A stretch of 64,000 bases of DNA from Halogranum amylolyticum (GTDB taxonomy: Archaea > Halobacteriota > Halobacteria > Halobacteriales > Haloferacaceae), in NCBI RefSeq assembly GCF_900110465.1, contig NZ_FODV01000014.1:45760-109759 (forward strand), read 5' to 3'. Under the pieces are notes generated by a model. That model had not been told where the DNA came from, did no database searches, and saw only the letters and a program-made list of their open reading frames with translations. The position numbers and the translations under genes are program-made. Positions 45,627 through 53,851 of this stretch are shown piece by piece; position 1 is the first letter of the stretch; every line of letters starts with the position of its first letter.

Positions 45627-46942
45627 GCCGTCTCCTCCGTGATAGCTGCCTCGAGAGCGGAGATCGCACGGTCGAGTTCCTCCTCACCGATGATCAGCGG
45701 CGGCTGGAACCGCATGACGTTGCCGTAGAACCCGCCAACTCCCATGATGACGCCGTCTTCGTGGAGGTGGGCGCCGACCGATTTTGCCAGTTTCGCGTCG
45801 GGGGTGGGGGCGATGCCTCGTGGTCCGGTTGCCGTCGGATCGACGAGTTCGACACCCTGCATCAGGCCGAGCCCACGGGTGTCGCCGACCACCTCGTACT
45901 CGGTTTCTAGTTCGGCTAGACGCTCGGTCAACCACTCGCCGCGATTTCTGGCGTTCTCGATGATTCCCCCTTCCAACTGATCGATCACCTCAAGCGCGGC
46001 GCCGCAGGCCACCGGGTTGCCGCCGAACGTCGAGAGGTGATCGCCGGATTCGAACGCGTCGGCGACCTCGGCGGACGCGGTGAACGCTCCGAGCGGGAGT
46101 CCATTCGCGATTCCTTTCGCCTGCGTAATAATGTCCGGGACGACCTCGAAGTGGTCGACAGCCCACATCGAGCCGGTGCGGCCGTACCCCGTTTGGACCT
46201 CGTCGGCGACGAGCAGTGCGCCGTGGTCGTGGGCGATCTCCTTGACTTGCTGGAGCCAGCCTTCGGGTGGAACGATCATTCCCCCCTCTCCCATCACCGG
46301 CTCGACAACGACCGCCGCGAGGTCGTCCGCCGTGTGGGTGTTGATGCGGTGTTCGAGCTCGGCTGCACAGTCACCGGGACAAGGACCACCCTCGCAGGTC
46401 TGGCAGCGATACGCATAGGGCGCCGCGAAGTGGGAAACGTCGTTGATAACGGGCCCCATATCTGCTTTATAGGACTTGTTCCCGGTGAGCGCGAGGCTTC
46501 CGAGAGTGCGGCCGTGAAATCCCATCTCGAGGGCGATGACCTCGGTGTTCCCGGTGTACTTTCGCGCGAGCTTGATGGCCCCTTCGACGGCTTCCGTCCC
46601 AGAGTTGCCGAAGAAGGTCTTCTGCAGATCACCGGGAGTAACCTCGGCGAGCCGTTCGGCCAGGTCCGCTGCCGGCTGATGCGGATGGACGTACGAGCAG
46701 CCGTGTACGAACTTATCGAGCTGATCTTTTGCCGCCTCGACGACCGCCTCGTTTCGGTGGCCTACGTTGGTCACCGCGATTCCGGAGAACACGTCCAGAT
46801 ACTCGTTGCCCTCGAAGTCCTCGACGGTACAGCCCTGGGCCCGTCGAACCGGGACGTCAAGCGACTTCCAGATAGGCATGAGGTACTCCTGATACTGTTC
46901 CTCGATCGTGGCGTTTGCGGTCGCCGGGTCTTGTCGTGACAT
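45623..46942 (-). CDS. Class III aminotransferase (4-aminobutyrate / ornithine type)
   Basis: The ATG at 46942 gives 439 residues. Class III PLP-enzyme features are KTFFGNSGTEAVEGAIKLAR, LLVADEVQTGYGRTG (PLP aspartate) and the Schiff-base lysine in DIITQAKGIANGLPLGAF. A Cys-rich insert (CQTCEGGPCPGDC) near residue 190 is unusual and could bind metal. It probably transfers the amino group of GABA or a similar omega-amino acid. It leads a two-gene operon with the ureohydrolase. A GTG at 46969 is an alternative start. Confidence 0.8.
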   Translation of the reverse strand: MSRQDPATANATIEEQYQEYLMPIWKSLDVPVRRAQGCTVEDFEGNEYLDVFSGIAVTNVGHRNEAVVEAAKDQLDKFVHGCSYVHPHQPAADLAERLAEVTPGDLQKTFFGNSGTEAVEGAIKLARKYTGNTEVIALEMGFHGRTLGSLALTGNKSYKADMGPVINDVSHFAAPYAYRCQTCEGGPCPGDCAAELEHRINTHTADDLAAVVVEPVMGEGGMIVPPEGWLQQVKEIAHDHGALLVADEVQTGYGRTGSMWAVDHFEVVPDIITQAKGIANGLPLGAFTASAEVADAFESGDHLSTFGGNPVACGAALEVIDQLEGGIIENARNRGEWLTERLAELETEYEVVGDTRGLGLMQGVELVDPTATGPRGIAPTPDAKLAKSVGAHLHEDGVIMGVGGFYGNVMRFQPPLIIGEEELDRAISALEAAITEETA

Positions 46943-46973
46943 CGTTTTCGTGTGGGAACTGCTAGCCACCGAA

Positions 46974-46993
46974 CATGGAAACTAGCTTCCACC
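46974..46993. promoter_or_regulatory. 20-bp palindromic operator upstream of the aminotransferase-ureohydrolase operon
   Basis: On the minus strand GGTGGAAGCTAGTTTCCATG matches the shared pattern GGTGGmArnTrrTTwCCA. It lies 32 bases upstream of ATG 46942, at the expected start site. No clear TATA box was seen, only CGCTTTTGAG about 20 bases upstream. Confidence 0.5.
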
Positions 46994-47286
46994 CCATTTC
47001 GGTGGGGACGCCTCAAAAGCGTTTCTGTGGCCCCCGAATCGGATCGGGGGGCGAGAGATTCGACGGGGCGTGTAGAGCTAGCGGCCGGCAACTTCCATCG
47101 GTTATTGACACCACACCGTTCCAGCCTTCAAACCCGAATAAAGCCGTCTTAAGCGTCGAATGCGGCGCATCATGTCATCCGCGCGCACCGTTAACGACGC
47201 AGTCTGGGCGATATTTCGGGGGCGGTTGATCTCTGATCTGGGTACTCGTCTCACGCCAGCTGTTACCAAAGATATTTACCATTGGT

Positions 47287-47306
47287 GGTGGCAATTGGTT
47301 ACCATG
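47287..47306. promoter_or_regulatory. 20-bp palindromic operator at the symporter start
   Basis: GGTGGCAATTGGTTACCATG matches the sites at 41676 and 46974. It begins nine bases after a TATA-like ATATTTA (47272-47278) and contains the ATG at 47304, so it would cover the start site of a leaderless transcript. Confidence 0.6.
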
Positions 47307-48734
47307 GCTGCAGCAACCATCGACGTCGCCGTCGTCGCCCTGTACCTGCTCGGGATGGTGGGGCTGGGCTACTGGGGATACAGAAAATCAGAGACGCTCT
47401 CGGACTATCTCGTTGCCGGACGGAACATCCCCATCTGGATGTATGTGCCGGTTATGTCCGCTGTCATCCTTGGGGGTGCATCGACCGTCGGTGGGGGCGG
47501 ACTGGGGTACCAGCACGGCGTTTCCGGCGCATGGCTAGTGATCATGCTCGGGTTAGGGACCGCAGCGCTCGGGCTCCTCATTTCGACGAATCTCGCGAAC
47601 CTGAAGGCGTACTCGCTCGGTGAGGTTCTGGAGCGGCGGTACGACCGCTACTCCGGGACTATTGGCGCGCTCATCGCCGCGGTGTACGCACTGACCATCG
47701 CTATAACCCAGACCATCGCCATCGGGAAGGTGTTTAGTGTCCTCTTCGGCTATAGCCAGACGTCGATGATCGTCGCCGCCGGCGTCATCATCGTCCTCTA
47801 CACCGCGCTCGGTGGGATGCTGACCGTCACTATCACCGACTTCGTCCAGTGGTGTATTATGACGGTCGGCATCTTCCTGCTTGCGCTCCCGCTCGGACTC
47901 TCTTCAGTCGGGGGAATCAGCGGTCTCACCTCGACGCTCGACGCCGCCTACTTTGATCCGACCGGCATTGGAGTAGACACTATCGCGAGCTACTTCCTGC
48001 TGTACGTGCTCGGCATCATGATCGGTCAGGATATCTGGCAGCGGGTGTTCACCGCCGAGAACGCCGAGACGGCACGGACGGGGACGATTATTGCCGGAGC
48101 CTACGCGGTCGTCTACGGCATCGCCACGGCGCTGCTCGGTACCATCGCCGTCGTCTTGCTTCCAAACCTAGCTGACCCCGAACTCGCGCTCCCGCGGCTC
48201 ATCCTACAGATCGTTCCGACCGGACTCTCGGGGCTCATCCTCGCTGGCTTCCTTTCGGCGATGATGTCGACCGCGGACTCGACGCTCCTCGCATCCAGCA
48301 CCCTCGTCACGAGCGACATCTACAAACGGTTCATCAACCCCGGCGCCGACGACACAACCTACACGCGGGTCTCCCGAATCGTCGTCGTCCTGCTTGGTGG
48401 GTTCATGGTCTTCGCGGCCATCCGCATTGGCAACGTCGTCAACGCACTTGTGCTAGCGTACGACCTGCTGACCGGCGCCATCTTCGTACCGGTGTTCGGG
48501 GCGTTCTTCTGGAAACGGGCGACGTGGCAAGGTGCGCTCTCGTCCATCTGTCTTGGCGGGGTCGTCGTGGTCGTCTCGCTCTGGGCGTACGGATTCAGCT
48601 CGAACCTGCCGATCATCTACGGACTGGTCGCCAGCACCGCCATCTACGTCGGCGTGAGTCTCGCGACGGGGCCGCCCGCGATCGAGAAGCTCAGCGAGTG
48701 GCGGAATTCGCTCGCCAGCAGCGCTTCCAACTGA
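47304..48734 (+). CDS. Sodium:solute symporter (SSS family)
   Basis: The ATG at 47304 gives 476 residues with about 13 membrane helices. SSS signatures are helix 1 VVALYLLGMVGLGYWGYRKS, SDYLVAGRNIPIW, GGASTVGGGGLGYQHG and the sodium-site segment LAGFLSAMMSTADSTLLASS. It imports an organic solute with sodium. The N-terminal extension from 47160 is rejected as it is not membrane-like. The shared operator ties its expression to the decarboxylase, aminotransferase and ureohydrolase, so the cargo is likely their substrate. Confidence 0.85.
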   Translation: MAAATIDVAVVALYLLGMVGLGYWGYRKSETLSDYLVAGRNIPIWMYVPVMSAVILGGASTVGGGGLGYQHGVSGAWLVIMLGLGTAALGLLISTNLANLKAYSLGEVLERRYDRYSGTIGALIAAVYALTIAITQTIAIGKVFSVLFGYSQTSMIVAAGVIIVLYTALGGMLTVTITDFVQWCIMTVGIFLLALPLGLSSVGGISGLTSTLDAAYFDPTGIGVDTIASYFLLYVLGIMIGQDIWQRVFTAENAETARTGTIIAGAYAVVYGIATALLGTIAVVLLPNLADPELALPRLILQIVPTGLSGLILAGFLSAMMSTADSTLLASSTLVTSDIYKRFINPGADDTTYTRVSRIVVVLLGGFMVFAAIRIGNVVNALVLAYDLLTGAIFVPVFGAFFWKRATWQGALSSICLGGVVVVVSLWAYGFSSNLPIIYGLVASTAIYVGVSLATGPPAIEKLSEWRNSLASSASN

Positions 48735-48911
48735 CGGCGTCAGAACTGCGACTCCCTACCTGCTCCGTGTGCAGGAGCCTTCCTGGTCCTATCTCCTCAC
48801 CTCCAACCGGCGATCTGTCTCGCAGTCTCTTCATTACGCTGCGGCGACGACCCTCGGTCAACTGCGCGCGAACAGTACCACTATCAAGCGACGGTGCGTC
48901 AGTAGAGTCGA

Positions 48912-49919
48912 ATGGGTAACGATCTGGACCGCAGGACGTACGACCTGCTCCGTCTCATCCGTGCGAACGAGCCCATTGGGAGCATCCGCCTCGTCGAGCA
49001 GATGCAACAGCGCGGCTACTCTATTAAGGGCCGCACCATCCGTCTCATGCTCTCGGAGCTCGATGAGACGGGGCTCACCGCAAAGGTACCCGGAAAGGGT
49101 CGGCGACTGACCGACCGAGGACGAACCGAACTCGACAAGGGCGACATCAGCAGTCGGCTGAAGAGCGTCCGGGAGCGAATCGCAACCCTCACGAGTCAGG
49201 TGACTTACGACCCGGCGGAGGACACTGGCGACGTCATCGCCTGCAGCGTCTCGCTCCGGTCGACCGATCTTCCGGCCGTACTCGACGTGCTCTCGGTGCT
49301 CTCATCGTCCGCGCTCGGGCCCGTCGTTGCAGCCCCCACTGTCGACGACGGAGAGGTCACGCTCAGAATCCCGTCGAGCATTACCCTCGACGGGGTCCTC
49401 CTCTCACGGGGTATCGACGTGGAACTCGTCACCGCCGGTTTAGTCGAGTACCAACCACCGGCGGACGCCGAGTCGGACGGTACCGTTGTTCGCTACATCG
49501 ACACCCTCAGCGGCGAGGGATCGACCATGGACGTGGTCTCGCTCCTCGTCGAGGCTGGGCAGACGGACGTGAGCGCGGCCCTCGACGGAGAGATGGGCGT
49601 GCTCATCGTCGACAACCGGACGTTCCCGCTGACACGGTTCGCGGAGGGAGAGGACCTGGCCGTCGAGACGACCCGCCAGCTAGGGGGCGTCCTCGACATC
49701 CGTCGTCCGCGCGAGGACGGGCCGTTCCCGCAGGGCAGCCCCGGGTGGGACTTCGCATCACTCACTTACGGTGGCGTCGGTGAGCTCGCTATCGCCGTCC
49801 TCGCGGAGCGGGACCTACTGACGGACTGGAAGACGCTCGTCGGGCCGATGGCCGCACACGAACTCCAGCCACTTCCGGGTGTGCGCGCACGGTTGGCCGA
49901 CGAGGGACTGGACGTCTAA
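48912..49919 (+). CDS. NrpR-like transcriptional regulator (HTH plus DUF128 domain)
   Basis: The 335-residue protein has an N-terminal winged helix (LDRRTYDLLRLIRANEPIGS, then RGYSIKGRTIRLMLSELDET) and a single NrpR regulatory domain with SLRSTDLPAVLDVLSVLSSS and GGVGELAIAVLAER. In methanogens NrpR represses nitrogen genes and is relieved by 2-oxoglutarate. Methanogen NrpR usually has two such domains; haloarchaeal relatives have one. It follows the symporter in the same direction and is the best candidate for the shared 20-bp operator. No copy of that palindrome precedes its own gene. Confidence 0.78.
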   Translation: MGNDLDRRTYDLLRLIRANEPIGSIRLVEQMQQRGYSIKGRTIRLMLSELDETGLTAKVPGKGRRLTDRGRTELDKGDISSRLKSVRERIATLTSQVTYDPAEDTGDVIACSVSLRSTDLPAVLDVLSVLSSSALGPVVAAPTVDDGEVTLRIPSSITLDGVLLSRGIDVELVTAGLVEYQPPADAESDGTVVRYIDTLSGEGSTMDVVSLLVEAGQTDVSAALDGEMGVLIVDNRTFPLTRFAEGEDLAVETTRQLGGVLDIRRPREDGPFPQGSPGWDFASLTYGGVGELAIAVLAERDLLTDWKTLVGPMAAHELQPLPGVRARLADEGLDV

Positions 49920-50036
49920 GCTCGCGGTCGGACGGGGAGGGTACCTGAGAGATGAGAAAATGAGCTGTGCCGATGAAGGGACGGTAGGTGATACGGCAGC
50001 GAAGAGGCGCTGCGACGTCGCCAGCAAGACGACTCC

Positions 50037-50210
50037 TCAGACGCCGAGTTCGAGCGCGTATGAGAGGAAGAAGTCCTTAATAGAGGAGAAGTTGGCCATC
50101 GAGAGGAGCGTGGGAGCGTCGCTGCTGAAGTTTGAGACCATGTCGGAGTAGACGGTGCCGAGACCGCCGGCCTCCAGTAGCAAGAGAGGGGCGAAGACGA
50201 GCGTGAACAG
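50037..50210 (-). pseudogene. C-terminal remnant of a membrane transporter
   Basis: The minus strand reads LFTLVFAPLLLLEAGGLGTV, then YSDMVSNFSSDAPTLLSMAN, then FSSIKDFFLSYALELGV and a stop at 50037. One hydrophobic helix and a polar tail fit the end of a permease. The upstream part is cut exactly where the zinc-ribbon remnant at 50211 begins, marking a recombination joint. The transporter family is not recognised. Confidence 0.5.
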
Positions 50211-50288
50211 TGTGGGACGACGTGCACGGCCACCGACGCGACGTGTTCAACCTGTGGTGGACCCGAGATCGTTACCTACTGCTTCTAA
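50211..50288 (+). pseudogene. Truncated copy of the 12231 zinc-ribbon gene
   Basis: The plus strand reads CGTTCTATDATCSTCGGPEI, then VTYCF and TAA. It matches the last 25 codons of the gene at 12231 (CGTTCTATDADCPACGAAEI, then VTYRF), with near-identical DNA at the ends. The 5' half with the first knuckle's first cysteine is missing. Confidence 0.7.
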
Positions 50289-50532
50289 CCGTTCGCTACC
50301 ACTCGATGACGCCGATGCACGCCTCGCACCCAGTGTGGTCGACGACGGGGAATCACCACTCCGAGTACACTTGCCGCTGAACAACCTCACCGGGACAGCG
50401 ACCAACGGGCCACTCAGAATGAGAGTTCGTTCCCATCGACGCTCACGCGTCGCCCCTGCTTCGACCCCTGAGGGAGCGTGGAGAGAGGACAGAAACCAAA
50501 GCGACGATAGGTCTTTGTAAAAACAATTCTTT

Positions 50533-50697
50533 GTGGCGATTATATTCGTCTGCGACGACTGCGGTCGTGGCTACGAGTGGGTGGATTTTCGCGGACAGAG
50601 AGACACGCACGGCTCCCGGCCGATTCAGTGTCCGAACTGTTATGCCTATCTTGGCCGGACAGAACAAGGGTCGAGTTCGGAGACGGAGCGTACGTGA
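50533..50697 (+). CDS. Small zinc-ribbon protein (54 residues)
   Basis: The GTG at 50533 opens a 54-residue protein: VAIIFVCDDCGRGYEWVDFR, then GQRDTHGSRPIQCPNCYAYL, then a Ser/Glu-rich tail. Two CxxC knuckles about 29 residues apart form a zinc ribbon. It is too short for usual gene callers. A TTTGTAAAAAC stretch just upstream could be a TATA box for a leaderless transcript. Function unknown. Confidence 0.55.
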   Translation: MAIIFVCDDCGRGYEWVDFRGQRDTHGSRPIQCPNCYAYLGRTEQGSSSETERT

Positions 50698-50905
50698 GCA
50701 GTACCACCTCACCGCCCGATGTGTGCTGTTCGCTGCTTGTGCACCACTTTCTCCGGACATTATTTGTGAACGGCGTGCTCCGCGATCAACTCTCACTCCG
50801 CTCGCTTCGAGTACGCTGCCATGACCACTGTCTTCTGAAGCGGTTACGCTGCTCGAGCATCGAGGAACTTCCATGCAGTGGTTCGATCACCCGACGAGCG
50901 TGTTC

Positions 50906-50973
50906 AGAACCGAACACAATCACGTTTCGATCGGCTTGCTGAACGACCATCCAGTGAGGACGAGTCACAGTAG
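50906..50973 (+). repeat. 68-base repeat shared with 30745-30812
   Basis: This copy reads NRTQSRFDRLAERPSSEDES, Gln, TAG, matching the gene tail at 30745-30812 apart from about six bases. No coding sequence continues upstream in frame, so here it is an orphan 3' end. Confidence 0.6.
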
Positions 50974-51124
50974 ACCTTTGCGAGAGACGTCCTCTCAGTT
51001 CAGCACGCACATTTTCTAACAGCGGATATGGGTAGGTTCCGACACTCTGCTGAACAAAGGGCGCGAGTCGGTTACAACCGGAGTAGATCGTATCTCTACA
51101 CTGAAAAGATACAATCAGTATGAC

Positions 51125-52432
51125 TTACTCGCTCAGGACGACGTCTGAAGGCTGGACGACTTCGATCTTCCCCTGCTTCCTGTAGGTGGCGATGTGCTCG
51201 CACATTTCGCGGAAGTCGCTCGTGGAGTTCTCGGCATCGTCGCCGACCAAGTGCAGATAGAGATTGTACATCCCACGGTACGCATGAGCGACCTCGAGTT
51301 GGTTCGCAACTGCCTCGGGTGTGTTCGGTCGCGAGCGGTTGACGAACATCGGCCCCATGAGCGCCGACTGCGAGAGCCCCTTCTCGGAGCCCTTGAACGC
51401 AAGGTAGCCGAGGTTGTGATGTTCCCGGACGAGTTCGACCGTGTGCTTGTCACACCCACCACCAGGATACATGAAGGCGATCGGATCGCCAAGACCGCGC
51501 TCCTTGATCAGTCGCTTTGCACGTTCGATCTTCTTTTTCTGGGCGGAGCGCCTGAGGCCGTAGAGCGCCTGAAGATCATTACCGTGGCTGGCGAACTCCC
51601 AGCCGGCCTTCTTCAGCTCGTCCAACTGCTCTTGGTTCATCCGATTGTCGTTGCCGATGATGTCCGGCGGGACAGCCACGACGCCCTTGAGGTCGTACTC
51701 CTGCATGATCGGGAAGATGTCCTCGTAGATCGAGATCGAGATGTCGTCGAACGAGAGCATCACCTGTCCCGTCTTCGTCTGCTTCTGGTGGAACCGAATG
51801 TCGTCAAGCCAGTAGCGCTTACCCGCACCGTCGCCGTCGAGCGTGATTAACATCGACTCGATCGCTCCGAGATCACCATCGACGGAGTTGATCGAGGGGT
51901 TGACCCGCATCCAGGTGTTCGGGTGGTTCTGATTGAGCTGCTGGATGAGCCGAATCTCGTTGCCCGCGGTGTCAGTGAACCAGATGCGAAGGTTCGTCGG
52001 CTCCGGCTTGTCGAGTTTGACCGCGAGTGAGATGTCCTTGTTGGACAAATCAACCGGCACCGGGAACTCCCAGACGATCGTTCCACTAGAGTTCTCAATA
52101 CGTGCAGACTGACTACCGGTATAGACCGTCTCTTTGTCGGCAGTGAGGTTCACGTTCGCGTGCGCTTGCCAGAACGAGAGGTCCTCGAACGATGCTGCAG
52201 TTGGCTTCATCGGTTGCGGCGATCCGAAGTCGTCTGACTGCGACGGTTCGGGTGTCGACGTCTCAGTTGTCTCGGTCTGGTGGGCAGTCATCTCAGTTGT
52301 CGTACTCTCTGTTGGAGCTGCCGTCTCCTCAGCGTTCGAATTGCCGCCCATGCACCCAGCAAAAAGCGTCGACGATGCTATTGACAGACTAGTAATAAAT
52401 TTTCGACGACACACATTCTTATCTTGTTGCAT
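51125..52432 (-). CDS. Polysaccharide deacetylase-like lipoprotein
   Basis: The ATG at 52432 gives 435 residues. The N-terminus is a twin-arginine-like lipoprotein signal (CRRKFITSLSIASSTLFAGC) followed by a 60-residue Thr/Glu linker. Residues about 65-215 form a beta-sandwich, probably carbohydrate-binding (WQAHANVNLTADKETVYTGS, RYWLDDIRFHQKQ). The last 200 residues are a NodB fold: VMLSFDDISISIYEDIFPIM, then WEFASHGNDLQAL, and FMYPGGGCDKHTVEL. Only one histidine of the usual H-x3-H zinc motif is seen, so activity is uncertain. It is a cell-surface protein. Confidence 0.75.
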   Translation of the reverse strand: MQQDKNVCRRKFITSLSIASSTLFAGCMGGNSNAEETAAPTESTTTEMTAHQTETTETSTPEPSQSDDFGSPQPMKPTAASFEDLSFWQAHANVNLTADKETVYTGSQSARIENSSGTIVWEFPVPVDLSNKDISLAVKLDKPEPTNLRIWFTDTAGNEIRLIQQLNQNHPNTWMRVNPSINSVDGDLGAIESMLITLDGDGAGKRYWLDDIRFHQKQTKTGQVMLSFDDISISIYEDIFPIMQEYDLKGVVAVPPDIIGNDNRMNQEQLDELKKAGWEFASHGNDLQALYGLRRSAQKKKIERAKRLIKERGLGDPIAFMYPGGGCDKHTVELVREHHNLGYLAFKGSEKGLSQSALMGPMFVNRSRPNTPEAVANQLEVAHAYRGMYNLYLHLVGDDAENSTSDFREMCEHIATYRKQGKIEVVQPSDVVLSE

Positions 52433-52608
52433 TTTTGTGAGCAAAACCCGTTCATTTGATATAGGTTTTGTGCTAAGGATTTTATATAATCTCAGCGTGG
52501 AGTGCCGTAGGTTGGGTGAAGGCTCAGTTCAACCAGTAATCCGATCCGGAACAAATCGAGAGAGGTGTTCGTTTCTGGTCGTATTCAGGATCTCACTTGG
52601 AGAATGAT

Positions 52609-52860
52609 ATGAGTTTGATCGCCGAGGTCGAGTTTCGGGGAGATACTGTTCGTCGACGACCTCATTCCTCGAAAAAGCGCGAGCAGATGAGCCGGTTGCG
52701 AACGTGGCAAGAGCGCGTCCGGACGAAAGACGCTGGCGAGCGAAACCTCCAGTTTGCGCTCTCAGAGATGGATCGGATGGCTTCGGCACTCGGTACTCCA
52801 CTTTCAACACGTGGGGTCGCTTCTGTCATCTATCGGCGCGCCCTCAACGAGGATGAATGA
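52609..52860 (+). pseudogene. Transcription initiation factor B (TFB) fragment
   Basis: From about residue 25 the frame is archaeal TFB core: KREQMSRLRTWQERVRTKDA, then GERNLQFALSEMDRMASALG, then VASVIYRRALNEDE and a stop. This is the linker and start of the first cyclin fold only. The N-terminal zinc ribbon and most of both cyclin repeats are gone, and the first 20 residues are foreign. It cannot be a working TFB, although a short protein could still be made. Confidence 0.65.
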
Positions 52861-53061
52861 AACGACACGAAGAAGATCGTTACGCCGCAGGCTGATATGA
52901 TCTTGTTTCTCGCCGGATTCATCAACGATGACGAAGCCCCAGTGGTAGGCCCCGACGTAAATCGTCTTGTCGACGCCGTCGTCACTGCCAAGGAGATTCC
53001 CGACGCAGCCAGAGAGACCTGCGATGCCAGCTCCAAGCGTGATCAGGAATTCCCGCCACTG
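52852..53061 (-). pseudogene. N-terminal remnant of a cupredoxin-like lipoprotein
   Basis: The minus strand reads WREFLITLGAGIAGLSGCVG (twin-arginine-type lipoprotein signal with one Arg lost), then KTIYVGAYHWGFVIVDESGE, then DLLRVVSF. The VGAYHWGFVI strand is typical of the first part of cytochrome-oxidase-II-like cupredoxins. The copper-site half is absent; it is cut where the TFB fragment ends. Confidence 0.5.
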
Positions 53062-53083
53062 TACTGTCGGAGATATGATCGTG

Positions 53084-53444
53084 CTATCGTGACTCCTCAC
53101 GGCTGAGTTTCGCGCGGCGTTCCTCGAACTCCTCGTCGGAGAGATCACCACGAGTGTACGCCACTCGGAGTTCCTCGAGTGCTCTATCGCCGGTCAGCGA
53201 CGACCCGACGCCGCCGACGAGGCCGCGATAGAGGAGATAGCCGATACCGACGAGGACGACGAGCCAGACAAGCATCATCCCGATGCCCCCACAGCAGTGA
53301 GAGGCCGCCAGCGATCCCGCCGCCCCACCACCAGCCCATCATCGGCATCGCGAATACCATCATCAACAGAGGAAACAGGACGATCACTGCGAGGACGATC
53401 AGGACGATGCGGAGCAGGCCGTCGGAGGTACGTTCGGTGGACAT
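53084..53444 (-). pseudogene. SHOCT-domain membrane protein, frameshifted at a G run
   Basis: From ATG 53444 the frame reads ERTSDGLLRIVLIVLAVIVL, then FPLLMMVFAMPMMGWWWGGG up to LLWG near 53295. The next frame continues MMLVWLVVLVGIGYLLYRGL and ends in a SHOCT motif (ALEELRVAYTRGDLSDEEFE). Joining them gives a two-helix membrane protein of about 120 residues with a C-terminal SHOCT segment, a common haloarchaeal type. The break falls in GTGGGGGC, so a sequencing error in the G run is quite possible. Confidence 0.65.
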
Positions 53445-53535
53445 GTGAGCCACTAGAAATATCTGTCGACTGCGTTCATAAAGTTGGGCAGCCACCAGTA
53501 ATCCACCAGTGATGGCCCTGACTTGAGGCGTCCCC

Positions 53536-53757
53536 TCAACAGCAGTCGGGGTCGTCGGGCGACCACTCACAGGCGTCGCCAGTCGTCAGGCTATTTTCGT
53601 CCACGTAGGTCGAGAGACACGCGTAGTTGCAGAAGTACGTTGGCGACCCACAGTCGTCGGTACAGTCGCGCACACAGATCGGGTCGTGGTCAAAGATACG
53701 TGACCCACAGTAGGCACACGTCTGATCGGTGTCGGGGAGTTCAACGGTTGTAGACAT
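53536..53757 (-). CDS. Small cysteine-rich zinc protein
   Basis: The ATG at 53757 gives 73 residues with CAYCGSRIFDHDPICVRDC, then CGSPTYFCNYACLSTYVDEN, and a C-terminal CEWSPDDPDCC. Ten cysteines suggest two metal sites of treble-clef type (C-x2-C...C-x3-C). It is acidic and compact, as in haloarchaeal zinc micro-proteins. Function unknown; neighbours are remnants. Confidence 0.65.
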   Translation of the reverse strand: MSTTVELPDTDQTCAYCGSRIFDHDPICVRDCTDDCGSPTYFCNYACLSTYVDENSLTTGDACEWSPDDPDCC

Positions 53758-53851
53758 ACCCGTACTACGGGGAGAGTCAAGAAAGTATTTCCTCAGCTGG
53801 ACATTCATACTTCGGCTCCGGACTGTCAGCAGCGGTAATGTGCTTGCACTG

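Noticed and set aside
44679..45728. A 349-codon plus-strand frame antisense to the ureohydrolase
   Set aside because: The minus strand has complete ureohydrolase motifs and operon overlap; the plus frame has none.
46037..46939. A 300-codon plus-strand frame antisense to the aminotransferase
   Set aside because: The minus-strand protein has an intact PLP site; this frame is a shadow.
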